DNA of 64,000 nt, from assembly GCF_023721815.1 (NCBI RefSeq), contig NZ_JAMDLI010000007.1, positions 797,237-861,236 of the forward strand, in the 5' to 3' direction. Of the stretch, positions 28,744 through 38,219 are shown in pieces. A program made the translations under genes and the position numbers. Under the pieces are notes generated by a model, which worked only from the letters and a program-made list of their open reading frames with translations, was not told the origin of the DNA and searched no databases. The DNA is from Pleomorphomonas sp. JP5 (GTDB lineage Bacteria; Pseudomonadota; Alphaproteobacteria; Rhizobiales; Pleomorphomonadaceae). The first letter of the stretch is position 1, and each line of letters starts with the position of its first letter.

Positions 28744-29472
28744 ATGACCGAGCCACAGCCCCATATCCTGGTGGTCGACGACCATCGCGAAATTAGAGAC
28801 CTCATTGGCCGTTATCTTCTGAAGAACGGCTTCCGCGTGACCACGTCGGAGAGCGCCGCCGCGGCGCGCAAGGCGCTGAAGGCGGCTGCGGTCGACCTCG
28901 TGGTGCTCGACGTCATGATGCCGGGCGAGGATGGCCTCAGCCTTTGCCGTTTCCTGCGCGAAAGCTCCGACACGCCAGTGATCCTGCTCACCGCCATGGC
29001 CGAGGACACCGATCGGGTCGTCGGCCTGGAGATCGGCGCCGACGACTATGTCACCAAGCCGTTCAACCCGCGTGAGCTGCTCGCGCGCATCCGGGCGGTG
29101 CTTCGAAGGACGCAGGCCGTGCCCAAGCCTCGGGATCCTCTGGAATCCCGGCGACTGAAGTTCGACCGCTTCGTGCTCGACGCGCGCCGCAGGGAACTGG
29201 TTGGCGGCGACGGCGTGGCTCTGCCGTTGTCGACGGCGGAGTTCCAACTGCTCACCGCGTTCCTGAAACGCCCCAACATGGTCCTCAACCGCGATCAGTT
29301 GATGGACCTCACGTCTGGACGAACGCCGCAAATCTTCGATCGCTCGATCGACAACCAGGTGAGCCGGCTGCGCAAGAAGATCGAGATTGATCCCAAGAAC
29401 CCCGAGCTGATCAAGACCGTGTGGGGCGGTGGCTACATCTTCTCCGCCGATGTCGAGGAACTGTCAGAGTGA
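28744..29472 (+). CDS. OmpR-family response regulator
   Basis: 242 residues with a receiver domain (phosphoacceptor Asp about 56 in VVLDVMMPGEDG, Lys in YVTKPFNPRELLARI) and a C-terminal winged-helix DNA-binding domain (STAEFQLLTAFLKRPNMVLNRDQL). It is the partner of the histidine kinase immediately downstream, with a GTGA overlap between stop and start. A tandem repeat 50-80 bp upstream may be its own binding site. Confidence 0.94.
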   Translation: MTEPQPHILVVDDHREIRDLIGRYLLKNGFRVTTSESAAAARKALKAAAVDLVVLDVMMPGEDGLSLCRFLRESSDTPVILLTAMAEDTDRVVGLEIGADDYVTKPFNPRELLARIRAVLRRTQAVPKPRDPLESRRLKFDRFVLDARRRELVGGDGVALPLSTAEFQLLTAFLKRPNMVLNRDQLMDLTSGRTPQIFDRSIDNQVSRLRKKIEIDPKNPELIKTVWGGGYIFSADVEELSE

Positions 29473-30860
29473 AGGTGCGTTTGTTCCCGCGCAGCCTTGC
29501 CGGTCAGCTGTCGGTGTTGCTGATTGCCGCCGTACTGATCGCCCAGGTGGTCACGCTGGTCTTTTTCGCCGAAAGCCGGCGGTCGGCGATCGACGCGGCG
29601 GCGCGCGAACAGGTGCTGGGCCGCATCGCCACACTGGCCAATCTGATCGAGGACACGCCGGCCGGCCAGCGCGATCGCATCCTGGGGGCGCTGAGTACCA
29701 GCCGCCTCAGCTATTCGATCACGCAAGAGCCCCTGGTCAGGGACGCGGTCGCCGCATGGCCGGACGACGAGACGCGAGCCAAGCTCGACGAGATCTTCGG
29801 TCCGGGGCGGCAGGTCCGCGCGGAGTTCGCCGACGGCGAGACGACGGATATCGGCGCCGGCATGCCTATGCGCGGCAACGGTCTCGGTCAGGGCGCGCGG
29901 CAGAGGGGCAAGCGGTGGCCGCCGACCTTGGCCCTCTCCGTCCTGCTCTCCGACGGCAAATGGCTCAACTCGGAGACGCTGCTGCCTCGGCCGCAGCTAT
30001 GGGCCTGGCCGGTGGTGATGTCGACGTTCCTGACGGTGATCGCCATATCCCTGGTTGTGGCGCTGTCGGTGCGGCGCATCACCAAGCCATTGCGGGAGAT
30101 GGCGCAGGCCTCGGATCGGCTCGGTCGCGGCGAAAGCGTCCCCGACCTTCCCGAGCGCGGTCCGGAGGAGATCGTGCGAGCCAACCGGGCTTTCAACGCC
30201 ATGCAAGCGCGCGTCAGCCGCTTCGTTGCCGACCGGACCCGCATGGTGGCGGCGATCAGCCACGATCTTCGCACGCCCCTGACCTCGCTGCGTCTGAGGG
30301 CAGAGTTCATCGACGATGATGAAACACGCGAACGGATGGTCGACACCATCGACGAGATGACGCACATGGCGGAAGCGACGCTCGCCTTTGCCCGCGACGA
30401 CGCGGCCGGCGAGGCGTCGCGCAACACGGATCTGCTGGCTCTGGTCGAAGCCGTGTCGGCCGATTTCTCGGATCTTGGTCAGGACGTGAGCGTCGAAGGG
30501 CCAGAACACCTCTATCTGTCCGTTCGGCCGGTTTCGCTTCGACGCGCCTTGCGCAATCTTGTCGAGAACGCACTCCGCTACGGGCTCCGCGCCCGTGTTC
30601 GGCTTGAACGCACGGCGACAGGGGTGATCATCGCTGTCGACGACGACGGTCCCGGTATTCCCGAGGACAAGATGGAGGAAGTGTTCGCCCCCTTCACCCG
30701 GCTCGAAACGTCGCGCAATCTCGAAACCGGAGGCGTCGGTCTTGGTCTTGCCACGGCGCGCTCGATCGTCCGTGCGCATGGCGGCGAATTGACGCTTGCC
30801 AATCGGCCCGGCGGCGGCTTGACTGCGGCGATTCATCTGCCGGTGGCTGCCGAAACCTGA
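29469..30860 (+). CDS. Sensor histidine kinase of a two-component pair
   Basis: A 463-residue EnvZ-like kinase. Two membrane segments (about residues 12-32 and 178-200) flank a periplasmic sensor; HAMP follows, then the H box AAISHDLRTPLTSLRLR (His about 265), N box LVENALRYG, G1 DDDGPGIPED and G2 GGVGLGLATAR. The GTG at 29469 overlaps the regulator stop (GTGA). The sensor domain is unlike anything recognised here; a link to calcium or cations is suggested only by the nearby EF-hand gene. Confidence 0.92.
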   Translation: MKVRLFPRSLAGQLSVLLIAAVLIAQVVTLVFFAESRRSAIDAAAREQVLGRIATLANLIEDTPAGQRDRILGALSTSRLSYSITQEPLVRDAVAAWPDDETRAKLDEIFGPGRQVRAEFADGETTDIGAGMPMRGNGLGQGARQRGKRWPPTLALSVLLSDGKWLNSETLLPRPQLWAWPVVMSTFLTVIAISLVVALSVRRITKPLREMAQASDRLGRGESVPDLPERGPEEIVRANRAFNAMQARVSRFVADRTRMVAAISHDLRTPLTSLRLRAEFIDDDETRERMVDTIDEMTHMAEATLAFARDDAAGEASRNTDLLALVEAVSADFSDLGQDVSVEGPEHLYLSVRPVSLRRALRNLVENALRYGLRARVRLERTATGVIIAVDDDGPGIPEDKMEEVFAPFTRLETSRNLETGGVGLGLATARSIVRAHGGELTLANRPGGGLTAAIHLPVAAET

Positions 30861-30891
30861 GGGGCTGCCGGAAAGCGCGAGCAGGAGCGTC

Positions 30892-31788
30892 ATGTCCGGT
30901 ACACCAACCTTTGCCGTCGCCCCAAGCTTCATGGGGCTTTCCCGCTTCGATCGCGGTGCCGCCTATGCGCTGGCCGGCATTCCGCTCGATATCGGCGTCA
31001 CCAACCGAACCGGCGCCCGCTCCGGCCCTGCCGCCGTGCGAGCGGCGAGCCGCATGCTGACCGATGGCGACCATCCTCATTTCTGGATCGACCCGACGCG
31101 ACTCGACATCGCCGATATCGGTGACTTCCCGATCGCCCTCGGCGATCTTGTCGAGAGCTATCGGCTGATCGAGAGCCAGGCCGAGGGGCTCAAGCATCTC
31201 ATCGCCATCGGCGGCGAGCACGGCATCTCGCTGCCGCTCCTCAGGACGCTCCGACGCAAGGTTGGCGCGCCCCTCGGCCTTGTTCACTTCGACGCCCATG
31301 TCGATACTTGGCCGGACAACTTCGGCCAGGTTTATGGCCACGGCTCGCCCTTCTATCACGCCATCGAGGAAGATCTCGTCGACCCCAGGCGGATGATCCA
31401 GATCGGCATTCGCTCGCCGGTGCAGCGGGAGGTGTGGGACTGGACGATCGGAAAGGGCGTTACCATCCTCTCGGCCCAGGACGTTCATGCGATGGGGCCG
31501 GCTGCCGTCGCCGAGCGGGTCCGGCAGGTTGCAGGAACCGGGCCGACCTATTTCAGCTACGACGTCGATTGTCTCGATCCGGCCTTCGCGCCCGGCACCG
31601 GCACGCCGGAGTTTGCCGGCATTCTTCCCTGGCAAAGCCAGGCCATTCTTCGCGGCCTCACCGGTATCGACTTCGTCGGCATGGACGTCGTCGAAGTGGC
31701 GCCGGCCTATGACGTGTCGGAGATTACCGCGCTTGCCGCCGCCACGGTGATCTGGGACTATCTCGGTCTCGTCGGATCGGCGCGATGA
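30892..31788 (+). CDS. speB: Agmatinase / ureohydrolase family protein
   Basis: A 298-residue arginase-fold enzyme. Metal-binding motifs are GGEHGISLPLL, HFDAHVDTWPD and YDVDCLDPAFAPGTGTPE. The family hydrolyses guanidino compounds to urea; agmatinase (agmatine to putrescine) is the usual annotation, but guanidino-acid hydrolases look similar. AGGAG lies 4 bp before the ATG. It follows the histidine kinase by 31 bp and ends 3 bp from the convergent choV. Confidence 0.82.
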   Translation: MSGTPTFAVAPSFMGLSRFDRGAAYALAGIPLDIGVTNRTGARSGPAAVRAASRMLTDGDHPHFWIDPTRLDIADIGDFPIALGDLVESYRLIESQAEGLKHLIAIGGEHGISLPLLRTLRRKVGAPLGLVHFDAHVDTWPDNFGQVYGHGSPFYHAIEEDLVDPRRMIQIGIRSPVQREVWDWTIGKGVTILSAQDVHAMGPAAVAERVRQVAGTGPTYFSYDVDCLDPAFAPGTGTPEFAGILPWQSQAILRGLTGIDFVGMDVVEVAPAYDVSEITALAAATVIWDYLGLVGSAR

Positions 31789-31791
31789 GGG

Positions 31792-32838
31792 CTACTTCCT
31801 GAGGATGGCCTTCACGATCGCCTCCGAGCTGATGGAGCCCACGATCTTGCCATCGTCTTCCACAAGAACCGGCTTGCCGGTGGCGACGGAGGCGGCCATT
31901 ACTTCGCGGATCGGCGTTGCGGGGGCGACCACCGCGCTTCCCTCCTCGTGAGGAAGATCGTCCGCCAACGCCATGACGTCGGACGCGCGTAGCACGGTCA
32001 GCGGGTTCATGTGGGCGACGAACTCGGCGACATAAGGCGTCGCCGGCGCGAGCATGATCTCCTGCGCCGTGCCTACCTGCACCACGCGTCCGCCGGCCAT
32101 GATGGCGATGCGATCGCCGAGCTTCATGGCTTCGTCGAGGTCGTGGCTGACGAACAGGATGGTGCGCTTCAGTTCGGCACGCAAATCGATCAGCTCGTCC
32201 TGTAGCTTGTCGCGGATCAGCGGATCGAGAGCGGAGAAGGGCTCGTCCATCAGCAGGATTGGCGCCTCGGTCGCAAAGGCCCGGGCAAGGCCCACCCGCT
32301 GCTGCATGCCGCCGGAAAGCTCCTGAACCCGCCGGTCGGCCCAGTCGGCGAGATGGACGCGTGCCAGCTCGGTCTCAACGCGTCGGGCGATGTCCGTCTT
32401 TGCGACACCGGAGAGCTCAAGCCCGAGCGCCACGTTGTCGGCAACAGTCCGCCAGGGCAGGAGGCCAAACTGTTGGAAGACCATGGCGACGCGCTGGCGA
32501 CGGATGCGGCGCAGCGCCGCGGCGTCGCAGCAAGCCACGTCCACCTCTCCCTCGCCGTCGCGGACGAAAAGGTGACCCCGGCTTACCCGATTGAGGCCGT
32601 TGACGGCACGGATCAGCGTCGACTTGCCTGAGCCGGAAAGCCCCATCAGCACCAGACACTCGCCTTCGCGCACCGAAAAGGATGCCTGCATGGCGCCGAC
32701 CGTCAGGCCGGTCTCCACCGTGATTTCGGCGGGACTCAGACCGGAGTCGATCAGAGGAAAGGCGGCTTCCGGCTTCTTGCCGAAGACGATGTCGACGCGC
32801 TCGAAGCGCAGCGCGTCGCGAACGCGGGAGGGTGACAC
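31792..32838 (-). CDS. choV: Choline ABC transporter ATP-binding protein
   Basis: A 348-residue ATPase of the glycine betaine/choline (ProV/OpuA) family. Walker A GLSGSGKST, signature LSGGMQQRVGLARAFA, Walker B LLMDEPFSALD and the His loop FVSHDLDEA are intact. The C-terminal 35 residues look like a short CBS-type segment (REVMAAS...LVEDDGKIVGSIS). The start is a GTG at 32838, supported by GGAG 6 bp upstream. Last gene of choXWV. Confidence 0.92.
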   Translation of the reverse strand: MSPSRVRDALRFERVDIVFGKKPEAAFPLIDSGLSPAEITVETGLTVGAMQASFSVREGECLVLMGLSGSGKSTLIRAVNGLNRVSRGHLFVRDGEGEVDVACCDAAALRRIRRQRVAMVFQQFGLLPWRTVADNVALGLELSGVAKTDIARRVETELARVHLADWADRRVQELSGGMQQRVGLARAFATEAPILLMDEPFSALDPLIRDKLQDELIDLRAELKRTILFVSHDLDEAMKLGDRIAIMAGGRVVQVGTAQEIMLAPATPYVAEFVAHMNPLTVLRASDVMALADDLPHEEGSAVVAPATPIREVMAASVATGKPVLVEDDGKIVGSISSEAIVKAILRK

Positions 32839-32848
32839 AAAAAACTCC

Positions 32849-33679
32849 TCAGCCGCGGATTCGGCACATGCGGTCCAGCATGATGGCGATCAGCACGATG
32901 GCAAGGCCGGCGGTGAAGCCCATGCCGATGTTGACGGTATTGAGCGCTCTCACCACGGGCACCCCGAGACCGTTGGCGCCGACCATGGCGGAAATCACGA
33001 CCATGGACAGCGACAGCATGATGGTCTGGGTGAGGCCGGCGAGAATCTGCGGCATGGCATAGGGTAGCTCGACCTTGACGAGACGCTGCAACGGCGTCGC
33101 GCCGAAGCTGTCCGCCGCTTCTACCAGCGGCTTCGGCGTCGAGGAAACGCCAAGAGCCGTCAGGCGGATTGAGGCAGGCAGGGCGAAGATCACCGTGGCG
33201 ATCAGCCCTGGAACCATGCCAAGGCCGAATAGCACCAGAGCTGGGATGAGATAGACGAAGGTGGGGATGGTCTGCATCAGGTCCAGCACCGGACGCAATG
33301 CGGCCATGGCCCAGGCCCGGCGGGCTGCCAGGATGCCGATCGGCACGCCAAGTCCCATGCAGACCGCAGATGACGCCACAACCAGCGCCAGCGTCTGCGT
33401 CGTTTCCTTCCAGAAGCCTTGGTTGACGATGAAAAGGAGGGCTGCGGCGACGAACAGCGCAAGCGGAATCGAGCGCTTCAGCACGAAGGCAAGCGTCGCG
33501 ATGAGCGCCACGGTAACCGGCGGTGGCGGTGCTTGCAGTGCCAGCACGATCCAACCCACGGCGCCACCCAGCACGGCGGCAATGGCGTCAAAAACACCAC
33601 CACCGTTGGCCGTCAGCCAGTCGACCAGTGTCTTGGCCCAGGGGCCAACCGGGATCTTGTAGGCCGTGAGGAAGTCCAT
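32849..33679 (-). CDS. choW: Choline ABC transporter permease
   Basis: A 276-residue inner-membrane permease with about six to seven membrane spans. The EAA-type loop VEAADSFGATPLQRLVKVELPYAMP contacts ChoV. It lies 10 bp upstream of choV and 33 bp downstream of choX, so the three form one operon for high-affinity choline uptake. Confidence 0.92.
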   Translation of the reverse strand: MDFLTAYKIPVGPWAKTLVDWLTANGGGVFDAIAAVLGGAVGWIVLALQAPPPPVTVALIATLAFVLKRSIPLALFVAAALLFIVNQGFWKETTQTLALVVASSAVCMGLGVPIGILAARRAWAMAALRPVLDLMQTIPTFVYLIPALVLFGLGMVPGLIATVIFALPASIRLTALGVSSTPKPLVEAADSFGATPLQRLVKVELPYAMPQILAGLTQTIMLSLSMVVISAMVGANGLGVPVVRALNTVNIGMGFTAGLAIVLIAIMLDRMCRIRG

Positions 33680-33712
33680 GATCGCCTCAGCCTCCCTTTC
33701 GCTGCGTCATAC

Positions 33713-34648
33713 TCAAAGCCCCAGCGAGGCCTTCACCGCCGACAGGCCATCCTTGCCGTCGCGTGTCGTCACGCCGTCAAGCCAGGGCGCAAGCACGTCG
33801 GGATGCGCCGTCAGCCAGGTCTTGGCGGCATCTTTTGCTTCGGCGCCGTTCTCGAGGATGTCGCCCATGATCTCGTTCTCGAGAGCCAGCGAGAACTTCA
33901 GATTGCCCAGGAAGCGGCCCAGGTTGGGACAGTCGGCCGAGAAATTCTTTCGCGTGTTGGTGTAGATCGTGGCGCCGCCCAGATTCGGTCCGAAGACATC
34001 GTCGCCGCCTTCGAGATAGGCCATCTCGAAGCGAGCATTCATCGGATGCGGCTCCCAGCCCAGGAAAACGACGGGCTTCTTGTCTTTTACCGCACGGCTG
34101 ACCTCGGCCAGCATGCCCTGCTCGGAGCTTTCAACCAGCTCGAAACCGGAGAGATCGAACTTGTTGTCTTCGATCATGCCGAGGATCAGCCGGTTGCCGT
34201 CGTTGCCCGGCTCGATGCCGTAGATCTTGCCGTCGAGCTCGTCCTTGAACTTGGCGATGTCGCCGAAGGTCTTGAGACCGGCGTCGAAGGTGTATTTCGG
34301 CACCGCCAGCGTGTACTTGGCGCCCTCGAGGTTGACGCCCGTCACCTCGATCGCACCCTTGTCCAGGTAAGGCTTGAGATCGGCCTCCATGGTCGGCATC
34401 CAGTCGCCGAGAAAGACGTCGATATCGCCGTTGGCCAGCGAGGCGAACGTGACCGGCAACGCCAGAAGCTGAACCTCCGGCTGATAGCCAAGCCCTTCCA
34501 GCACCGTGGACGCAACGCCCGTGGTCGCCGTGATGTCGGTCCAGCCGACATCGGCGAAGCGCACGGTCGTGCAGGCGTCGCCGTCGGCGGCGAGCGCCGG
34601 ACCGGCGAGGGCAAGAGCGATCGGCAGGGCGGCAAAGGCGGATCTCAT
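33713..34648 (-). CDS. choX: Choline-binding periplasmic protein
   Basis: A 311-residue solute-binding protein with a signal peptide ending ALA-AD. The aromatic cage known from Sinorhizobium ChoX appears retained: Trp in VGWTDI, Trp in GDWMPT, Tyr in AKYTLAVP and Trp in LGWEPHP. Two cysteines (in DACTTV and ADCPNL) match the disulfide of ChoX. It heads choXWV; GGAG lies 9 bp upstream. Divergent from betI across a 289-bp gap. Confidence 0.93.
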   Translation of the reverse strand: MRSAFAALPIALALAGPALAADGDACTTVRFADVGWTDITATTGVASTVLEGLGYQPEVQLLALPVTFASLANGDIDVFLGDWMPTMEADLKPYLDKGAIEVTGVNLEGAKYTLAVPKYTFDAGLKTFGDIAKFKDELDGKIYGIEPGNDGNRLILGMIEDNKFDLSGFELVESSEQGMLAEVSRAVKDKKPVVFLGWEPHPMNARFEMAYLEGGDDVFGPNLGGATIYTNTRKNFSADCPNLGRFLGNLKFSLALENEIMGDILENGAEAKDAAKTWLTAHPDVLAPWLDGVTTRDGKDGLSAVKASLGL

Positions 34649-34726
34649 CGGTTGTATTGCTCCTCAAGCCCTTCGGAGGCGTAGCCCCTTCGAGCCATGA
34701 AAGTTTTATGACCATGCGGAGCGAAA

Positions 34727-34754
34727 TGAATACGCATTTTCCAGTGAATGCCAA
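34727..34754 (-). promoter_or_regulatory. Candidate promoter of choXWV
   Basis: On the minus strand TTGGCA (34754-34749) and TATTCA (34732-34727) are spaced by 16 bp, about 80 bp before choX. Weak to moderate match. Confidence 0.3.
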
Positions 34755-34883
34755 TGGTTTTTTGGCCGATCATAGTGGATTACTTCCGGCACGGCGCCGA
34801 GATTGGCCATTCTCAGCGTATTTGTCGACTGCCGGGATGCCTGTCCGTTTCAAGATGGTCGGAATTACGCTTTCTGTTTTTTA

Positions 34884-34912
34884 TTGATTGAACAGTCAAT
34901 TAAAAATATGCT
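34884..34912 (+). promoter_or_regulatory. Promoter of betI with overlapping palindromic operator
   Basis: TTGATT (34884-34889) and TATGCT (34907-34912) are spaced by 17 bp. The spacer contains TTGA-ACAG-TCAA (34888-34899), in the context TTGATTGAACAGTCAATTAA, which resembles the BetI operator type as I recall it. BetI would repress its own promoter by occupying it. Confidence 0.6.
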
Positions 34913-34937
34913 GTAGCGGACAGCGAGGGAGAACGTG

Positions 34938-35522
34938 ATGCCGAAGCTTGGCATGCAGCCGATCCGCCGGTTGGAGTTGGTGGTCGCGGCCGTCGAGGCC
35001 ATTCACGAGCGCGGACTGAATGGCGTGACCATGGGGGACATCGCAAAGCGGGCAGGCGTCTCGCCCGCGCTTGCGCATCATTATTTCGGTTCCAAGGACG
35101 AACTTCTGTCGGCCACCATGCGGCACCTTCTCGGCGAGTTCGCGCTCGCTACCCGCCGACGCCTTGTCGATGCGAAGGACCCGCGAGCGCGGGTCGACGC
35201 CATTCTCGAAGCGAGCTTTGCGCCCGAGCAGTTCTCGCCGGCCGTCATCTCCGCTTGGCTCGCCTTCTACATGCAATCGATCCACGACAAGGGGGCCGCG
35301 CGTCTGCTCGCCATTTACCTGAAGCGCCTCGAAGCCAATCTTCGGCATGATCTGCGGCCGCTTGTGGGCGAGGGGGCGCCTGCCCTGGCCCGAGGCATCG
35401 CGGCGATGATCGATGGGCTTTGGCTGCATGCGGCCTTGCCGACGCTTCATCGCTCCCCCGGCGAGGCGCTCGGAATCCTTCGCGACTATCTCGATGGGCG
35501 CCTCGCCGTCGCCGGAGCGTGA
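34938..35522 (+). CDS. betI: Transcriptional repressor BetI
   Basis: A 194-residue TetR-family repressor that responds to choline and controls choline/betaine genes. The N-terminal HTH reads GVTMGDIAKRAGVSPALAHHYFGSKDELL, the BetI signature, and the ligand-binding half has the BetI-type SAWLAFYMQS. ATG 34938 is chosen because GAGGGAG ends 6 bp upstream; GTG 34935 is possible. It is divergent from choXWV, and a palindrome overlaps its promoter. No betA or betB gene is in the window. Confidence 0.92.
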   Translation: MPKLGMQPIRRLELVVAAVEAIHERGLNGVTMGDIAKRAGVSPALAHHYFGSKDELLSATMRHLLGEFALATRRRLVDAKDPRARVDAILEASFAPEQFSPAVISAWLAFYMQSIHDKGAARLLAIYLKRLEANLRHDLRPLVGEGAPALARGIAAMIDGLWLHAALPTLHRSPGEALGILRDYLDGRLAVAGA

Positions 35523-35590
35523 CGACTTCCCCATTTGCGTCCGGCGCGACGCACCGTTAGGCTCCACCGTCCCTCCGGAGCTTTTCGCCC

Positions 35591-36469
35591 ATGCCCGCAC
35601 GCCACATTGCCCTCGCCGTCCTCGTCACGGCGATCTGGGGCTTCAACTTCGTCGTGATTCGCCTTGGGCTGGGTTCGGTGCCGCCACTTCTCCTCGCGGC
35701 CCTCCGCTTCGTTGTCGCCGCCCTGCCAGTCGTCTTTCTCGCACGGCCGAACGTGCCGCTGGCGCGGATGATCGCGGTGGGCATGACGCTGTTCGTCGGT
35801 CAGTTCGCCTTTCTCTTTCCGGCAATGAAGCTCGGGATGCCTCCGGGACTTGCCTCGGTGACGCTGCAAAGTCAGGCCTTTCTGACCATCCTGTTCGCGG
35901 CTATCGCCCTGGGGGAGCGGCCGAAGCCGCGCCAGCTCGCCGGCGCCGGGGTCGCCGCTCTCGGACTCATGACCATCGCCACGACGGTGGGCGGCGACTT
36001 TACGGTGGTCGGTCTCGGTCTGACCATCGCCTCCGCCGCGAGCTGGGCTCTGGGCAATGTGCTGATGCGGGGCGCAGGCAAGGCCGACATGCTTCCGATG
36101 ATGGTCTGGCTGAGCCTCGTGCCACCAATCCCGCTGTTTGCACTATCGCTCGCCTTCGAGGGCTGGCCGGCCATCGTCTCGGGCGTCGCCGGCATGGGGC
36201 TGGTCGGCGCTGGCTCGGTGCTCTATCTCGCCTTGCTTGCCACACTGGTCGGCTTTGGCCTCTGGGGCTTCCTTCTCAAGAACCACCCGGCCTCGACGGT
36301 GGCCCCTTTTTCGCTTCTGGTGCCGCTGTTCGGCACGCTGTCGTCCTGGCTGGTGCTGGGAGAGACCTTCTCGCCGCTGCGCGTCGCCGGCATGGGGCTC
36401 ATCCTTCTCGGTCTTGCCACCATCGCCTTGCCACTGCCGGCCTTCGCCAAAAAACGAAGGGCGGCCTGA
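35591..36469 (+). CDS. DMT/EamA family exporter
   Basis: A 292-residue membrane protein with about ten hydrophobic segments arranged as two EamA repeats; the first begins ALAVLVTAIWGFNFVVIRLGL, the second near LGLTIASAASWALGNVLMR. The type resembles the O-acetylserine/cysteine exporter EamA, but substrate cannot be assigned. It follows betI by 68 bp in the same direction and could be cotranscribed. Its stop codon lies inside the terminator of the convergent cytochrome gene. Confidence 0.85.
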   Translation: MPARHIALAVLVTAIWGFNFVVIRLGLGSVPPLLLAALRFVVAALPVVFLARPNVPLARMIAVGMTLFVGQFAFLFPAMKLGMPPGLASVTLQSQAFLTILFAAIALGERPKPRQLAGAGVAALGLMTIATTVGGDFTVVGLGLTIASAASWALGNVLMRGAGKADMLPMMVWLSLVPPIPLFALSLAFEGWPAIVSGVAGMGLVGAGSVLYLALLATLVGFGLWGFLLKNHPASTVAPFSLLVPLFGTLSSWLVLGETFSPLRVAGMGLILLGLATIALPLPAFAKKRRAA

Positions 36470-36478
36470 AGGCCGCCC
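36449..36478 (-). terminator. Rho-independent terminator for the cytochrome c gene
   Basis: On the minus strand an 8-bp stem (36478-36471 with 36466-36459, TTCA loop) is followed by TTCG and six Ts (36454-36449). It overlaps the 3' end of the convergent EamA gene, whose stop is in the loop. Confidence 0.75.
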
Positions 36479-36511
36479 AATGCTCATTCTGCCCCGCTCC
36501 AACTGCCTTGC

Positions 36512-37111
36512 TTACGGCAAGGGCGCCGGATTGGTCGAAAGCGACCTGAGATAGGCGATCAGATTGGCGCGGTCCTGCGGCTTCTTGATGCCGGCGAAGG
36601 CCATCTTGTTGCCGGGAACCTCGGCCTTGGGATTGGTGAGGTAGATGTCAAGCGTCGCGTAGTCCCAGGTGTGGGTTTCGCCGAAGGTCGCCATGGCGGG
36701 CGAGTATTTGAAGCCTTCATGCGTGCCGGGCTTGCGGTTGACCACTTCCCAAAGGCCGGGACCGACCTTGTTGGCACCCGAATCAGCAAAGGAATGGCAG
36801 GCCGCGCATACCTTGGAGGTCTTCTCGCCGGCGGCGACGTCGGCCGTCTTGAGGCGTTCGGCGATTGGCGCCACGTCCGAAGCGGGCGATGCCGCGGGGG
36901 CGGCGGCCTGCTGCGTGGCGGCCGACGCATTCGATCCGGCCGCGGGAGCCTCTGTTGCAACAACGGCGGGGGCGGCATTCATGTCGATGACATAGCCGGG
37001 TGTCTTGAGGTCCTGCTTGGCGAAAATCTGGTTGGAGACGAAATCGACGGCAAAAACGACGACGGCGACCGCCAGTACGGCGCCGAGAATCTTGTTGGGT
37101 TGCAGTGACAT
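36512..37111 (-). CDS. Membrane-anchored class I cytochrome c (CycM-like)
   Basis: A 199-residue cytochrome. An uncleaved N-terminal anchor (ILGAVLAVAVVVFAVDFV) is followed by an alanine/proline-rich linker (about residues 50-85) and one heme domain with CAACHSF and a distal methionine in NKMAFAG. The architecture fits CycM, which carries electrons from the bc1 complex to a terminal oxidase. The start at 37111 (MSLQPNK) places the anchor at the N-terminus; a longer frame is open upstream. It sits beside kdsB in the divergent orientation, a common Rhizobiales order. Confidence 0.9.
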   Translation of the reverse strand: MSLQPNKILGAVLAVAVVVFAVDFVSNQIFAKQDLKTPGYVIDMNAAPAVVATEAPAAGSNASAATQQAAAPAASPASDVAPIAERLKTADVAAGEKTSKVCAACHSFADSGANKVGPGLWEVVNRKPGTHEGFKYSPAMATFGETHTWDYATLDIYLTNPKAEVPGNKMAFAGIKKPQDRANLIAYLRSLSTNPAPLP

Positions 37112-37333
37112 CGGGGACACCGGCTCCTTGAGGTCGCGCGGCGCTCGCCCTGGCGCGCGTGACGTTTGTCGGTTTAGGAATGGACCTCGCCAGAAATTTC
37201 TGGCCACACTCGGCAGCATATACGGGATTTTGCTCCCTCCTGCAAACTATCCTCAGGTCGCGCCGCGCCGTATAAAGCGCGGCCCGAAAGTGCGTCGGTC
37301 GATGCCTTTTGCCGCCCTACCGGAGGATTGAAC

Positions 37334-38089
37334 GTGTCCGAAGTGAAGCCGAACACCTTGGTGATCATTCCCTCGCGCCTCGGTTCGACGCGCCTGCCGG
37401 ACAAACCGCTTGCTGATATCCATGGCGAAGCGATGATCGTCCACGTCTGGCGGCGGGCCGTCGAGGCCGGGATCGGCGAGGTGGTCGTCGCCTGCGACCA
37501 TCCCTCCATCAAGGTGGTCATCGAAGCGGCGGGCGGTCGCGCGGTGTTGACGCGCCCCGACCATCCGAGCGGTTCGGATCGCATCTTCGAAGCTCTTTCC
37601 AAGGCCGATCCCGATGGCCGGGTCGAGGTGATCGTCAACGTGCAGGGCGATCTGCCGACCATCGCTCCGTCCGCCGTTCGTGCCTGTTTTGACCCGCTTC
37701 TCGATTCTGCGGTCGACGTTGCCACGCTCACGGCCGAGATTGTTCGTGACGAGGAAAAGGTCGACCCCAACGTGGTCAAGGTCATCGGCTCGCCGGTGGC
37801 CGAGCGTCGCCTCAGGGCGCTCTACTTCAGCCGCGCCACCGCGCCTTACGGCGATGGGCCGCTTTACCATCATATCGGCCTTTACGCCTATCGCCGCTCG
37901 GCGCTCGCCCGCTTCGTGACGCTGCCTCCATCGACGCTCGAGAGGCGCGAGAGGCTGGAGCAGCTTCGCCTTCTCGAAGCGGGCATGCGCATCGACGCGG
38001 CCATCGTCGACGATGTGCCGCTCGGTGTCGACACGCAGCACGATCTGGATCGCGCCAGGGAGATCATCGGCGCCTCGCTCAAGGGATGA
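37334..38089 (+). CDS. kdsB: 3-deoxy-manno-octulosonate cytidylyltransferase
   Basis: It activates Kdo to CMP-Kdo for lipopolysaccharide core synthesis. 251 residues, with [15 protein letters not shown] at the N-terminus (nucleotide binding), VNVQGDLP in the middle (metal and substrate), and YFSRATAPY later. GTG 37334 is chosen as start because CGGAGGA ends 6 bp upstream; the TTG at 37328 would leave no spacing. Confidence 0.95.
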   Translation: MSEVKPNTLVIIPSRLGSTRLPDKPLADIHGEAMIVHVWRRAVEAGIGEVVVACDHPSIKVVIEAAGGRAVLTRPDHPSGSDRIFEALSKADPDGRVEVIVNVQGDLPTIAPSAVRACFDPLLDSAVDVATLTAEIVRDEEKVDPNVVKVIGSPVAERRLRALYFSRATAPYGDGPLYHHIGLYAYRRSALARFVTLPPSTLERRERLEQLRLLEAGMRIDAAIVDDVPLGVDTQHDLDRAREIIGASLKG

Positions 38090-38219
38090 TGGCCGGCCCG
38101 AAGGCACGTCGCCCCTCAAGACGCGGCTTCGAAGGCCGGTCCGATATCCGCTTTTGCTGGAATTGCCCCGGCGCGGCTGCTATGCCGCTTTCCGCCTTTT
38201 GAAAAAGCGGAAGAGAACG

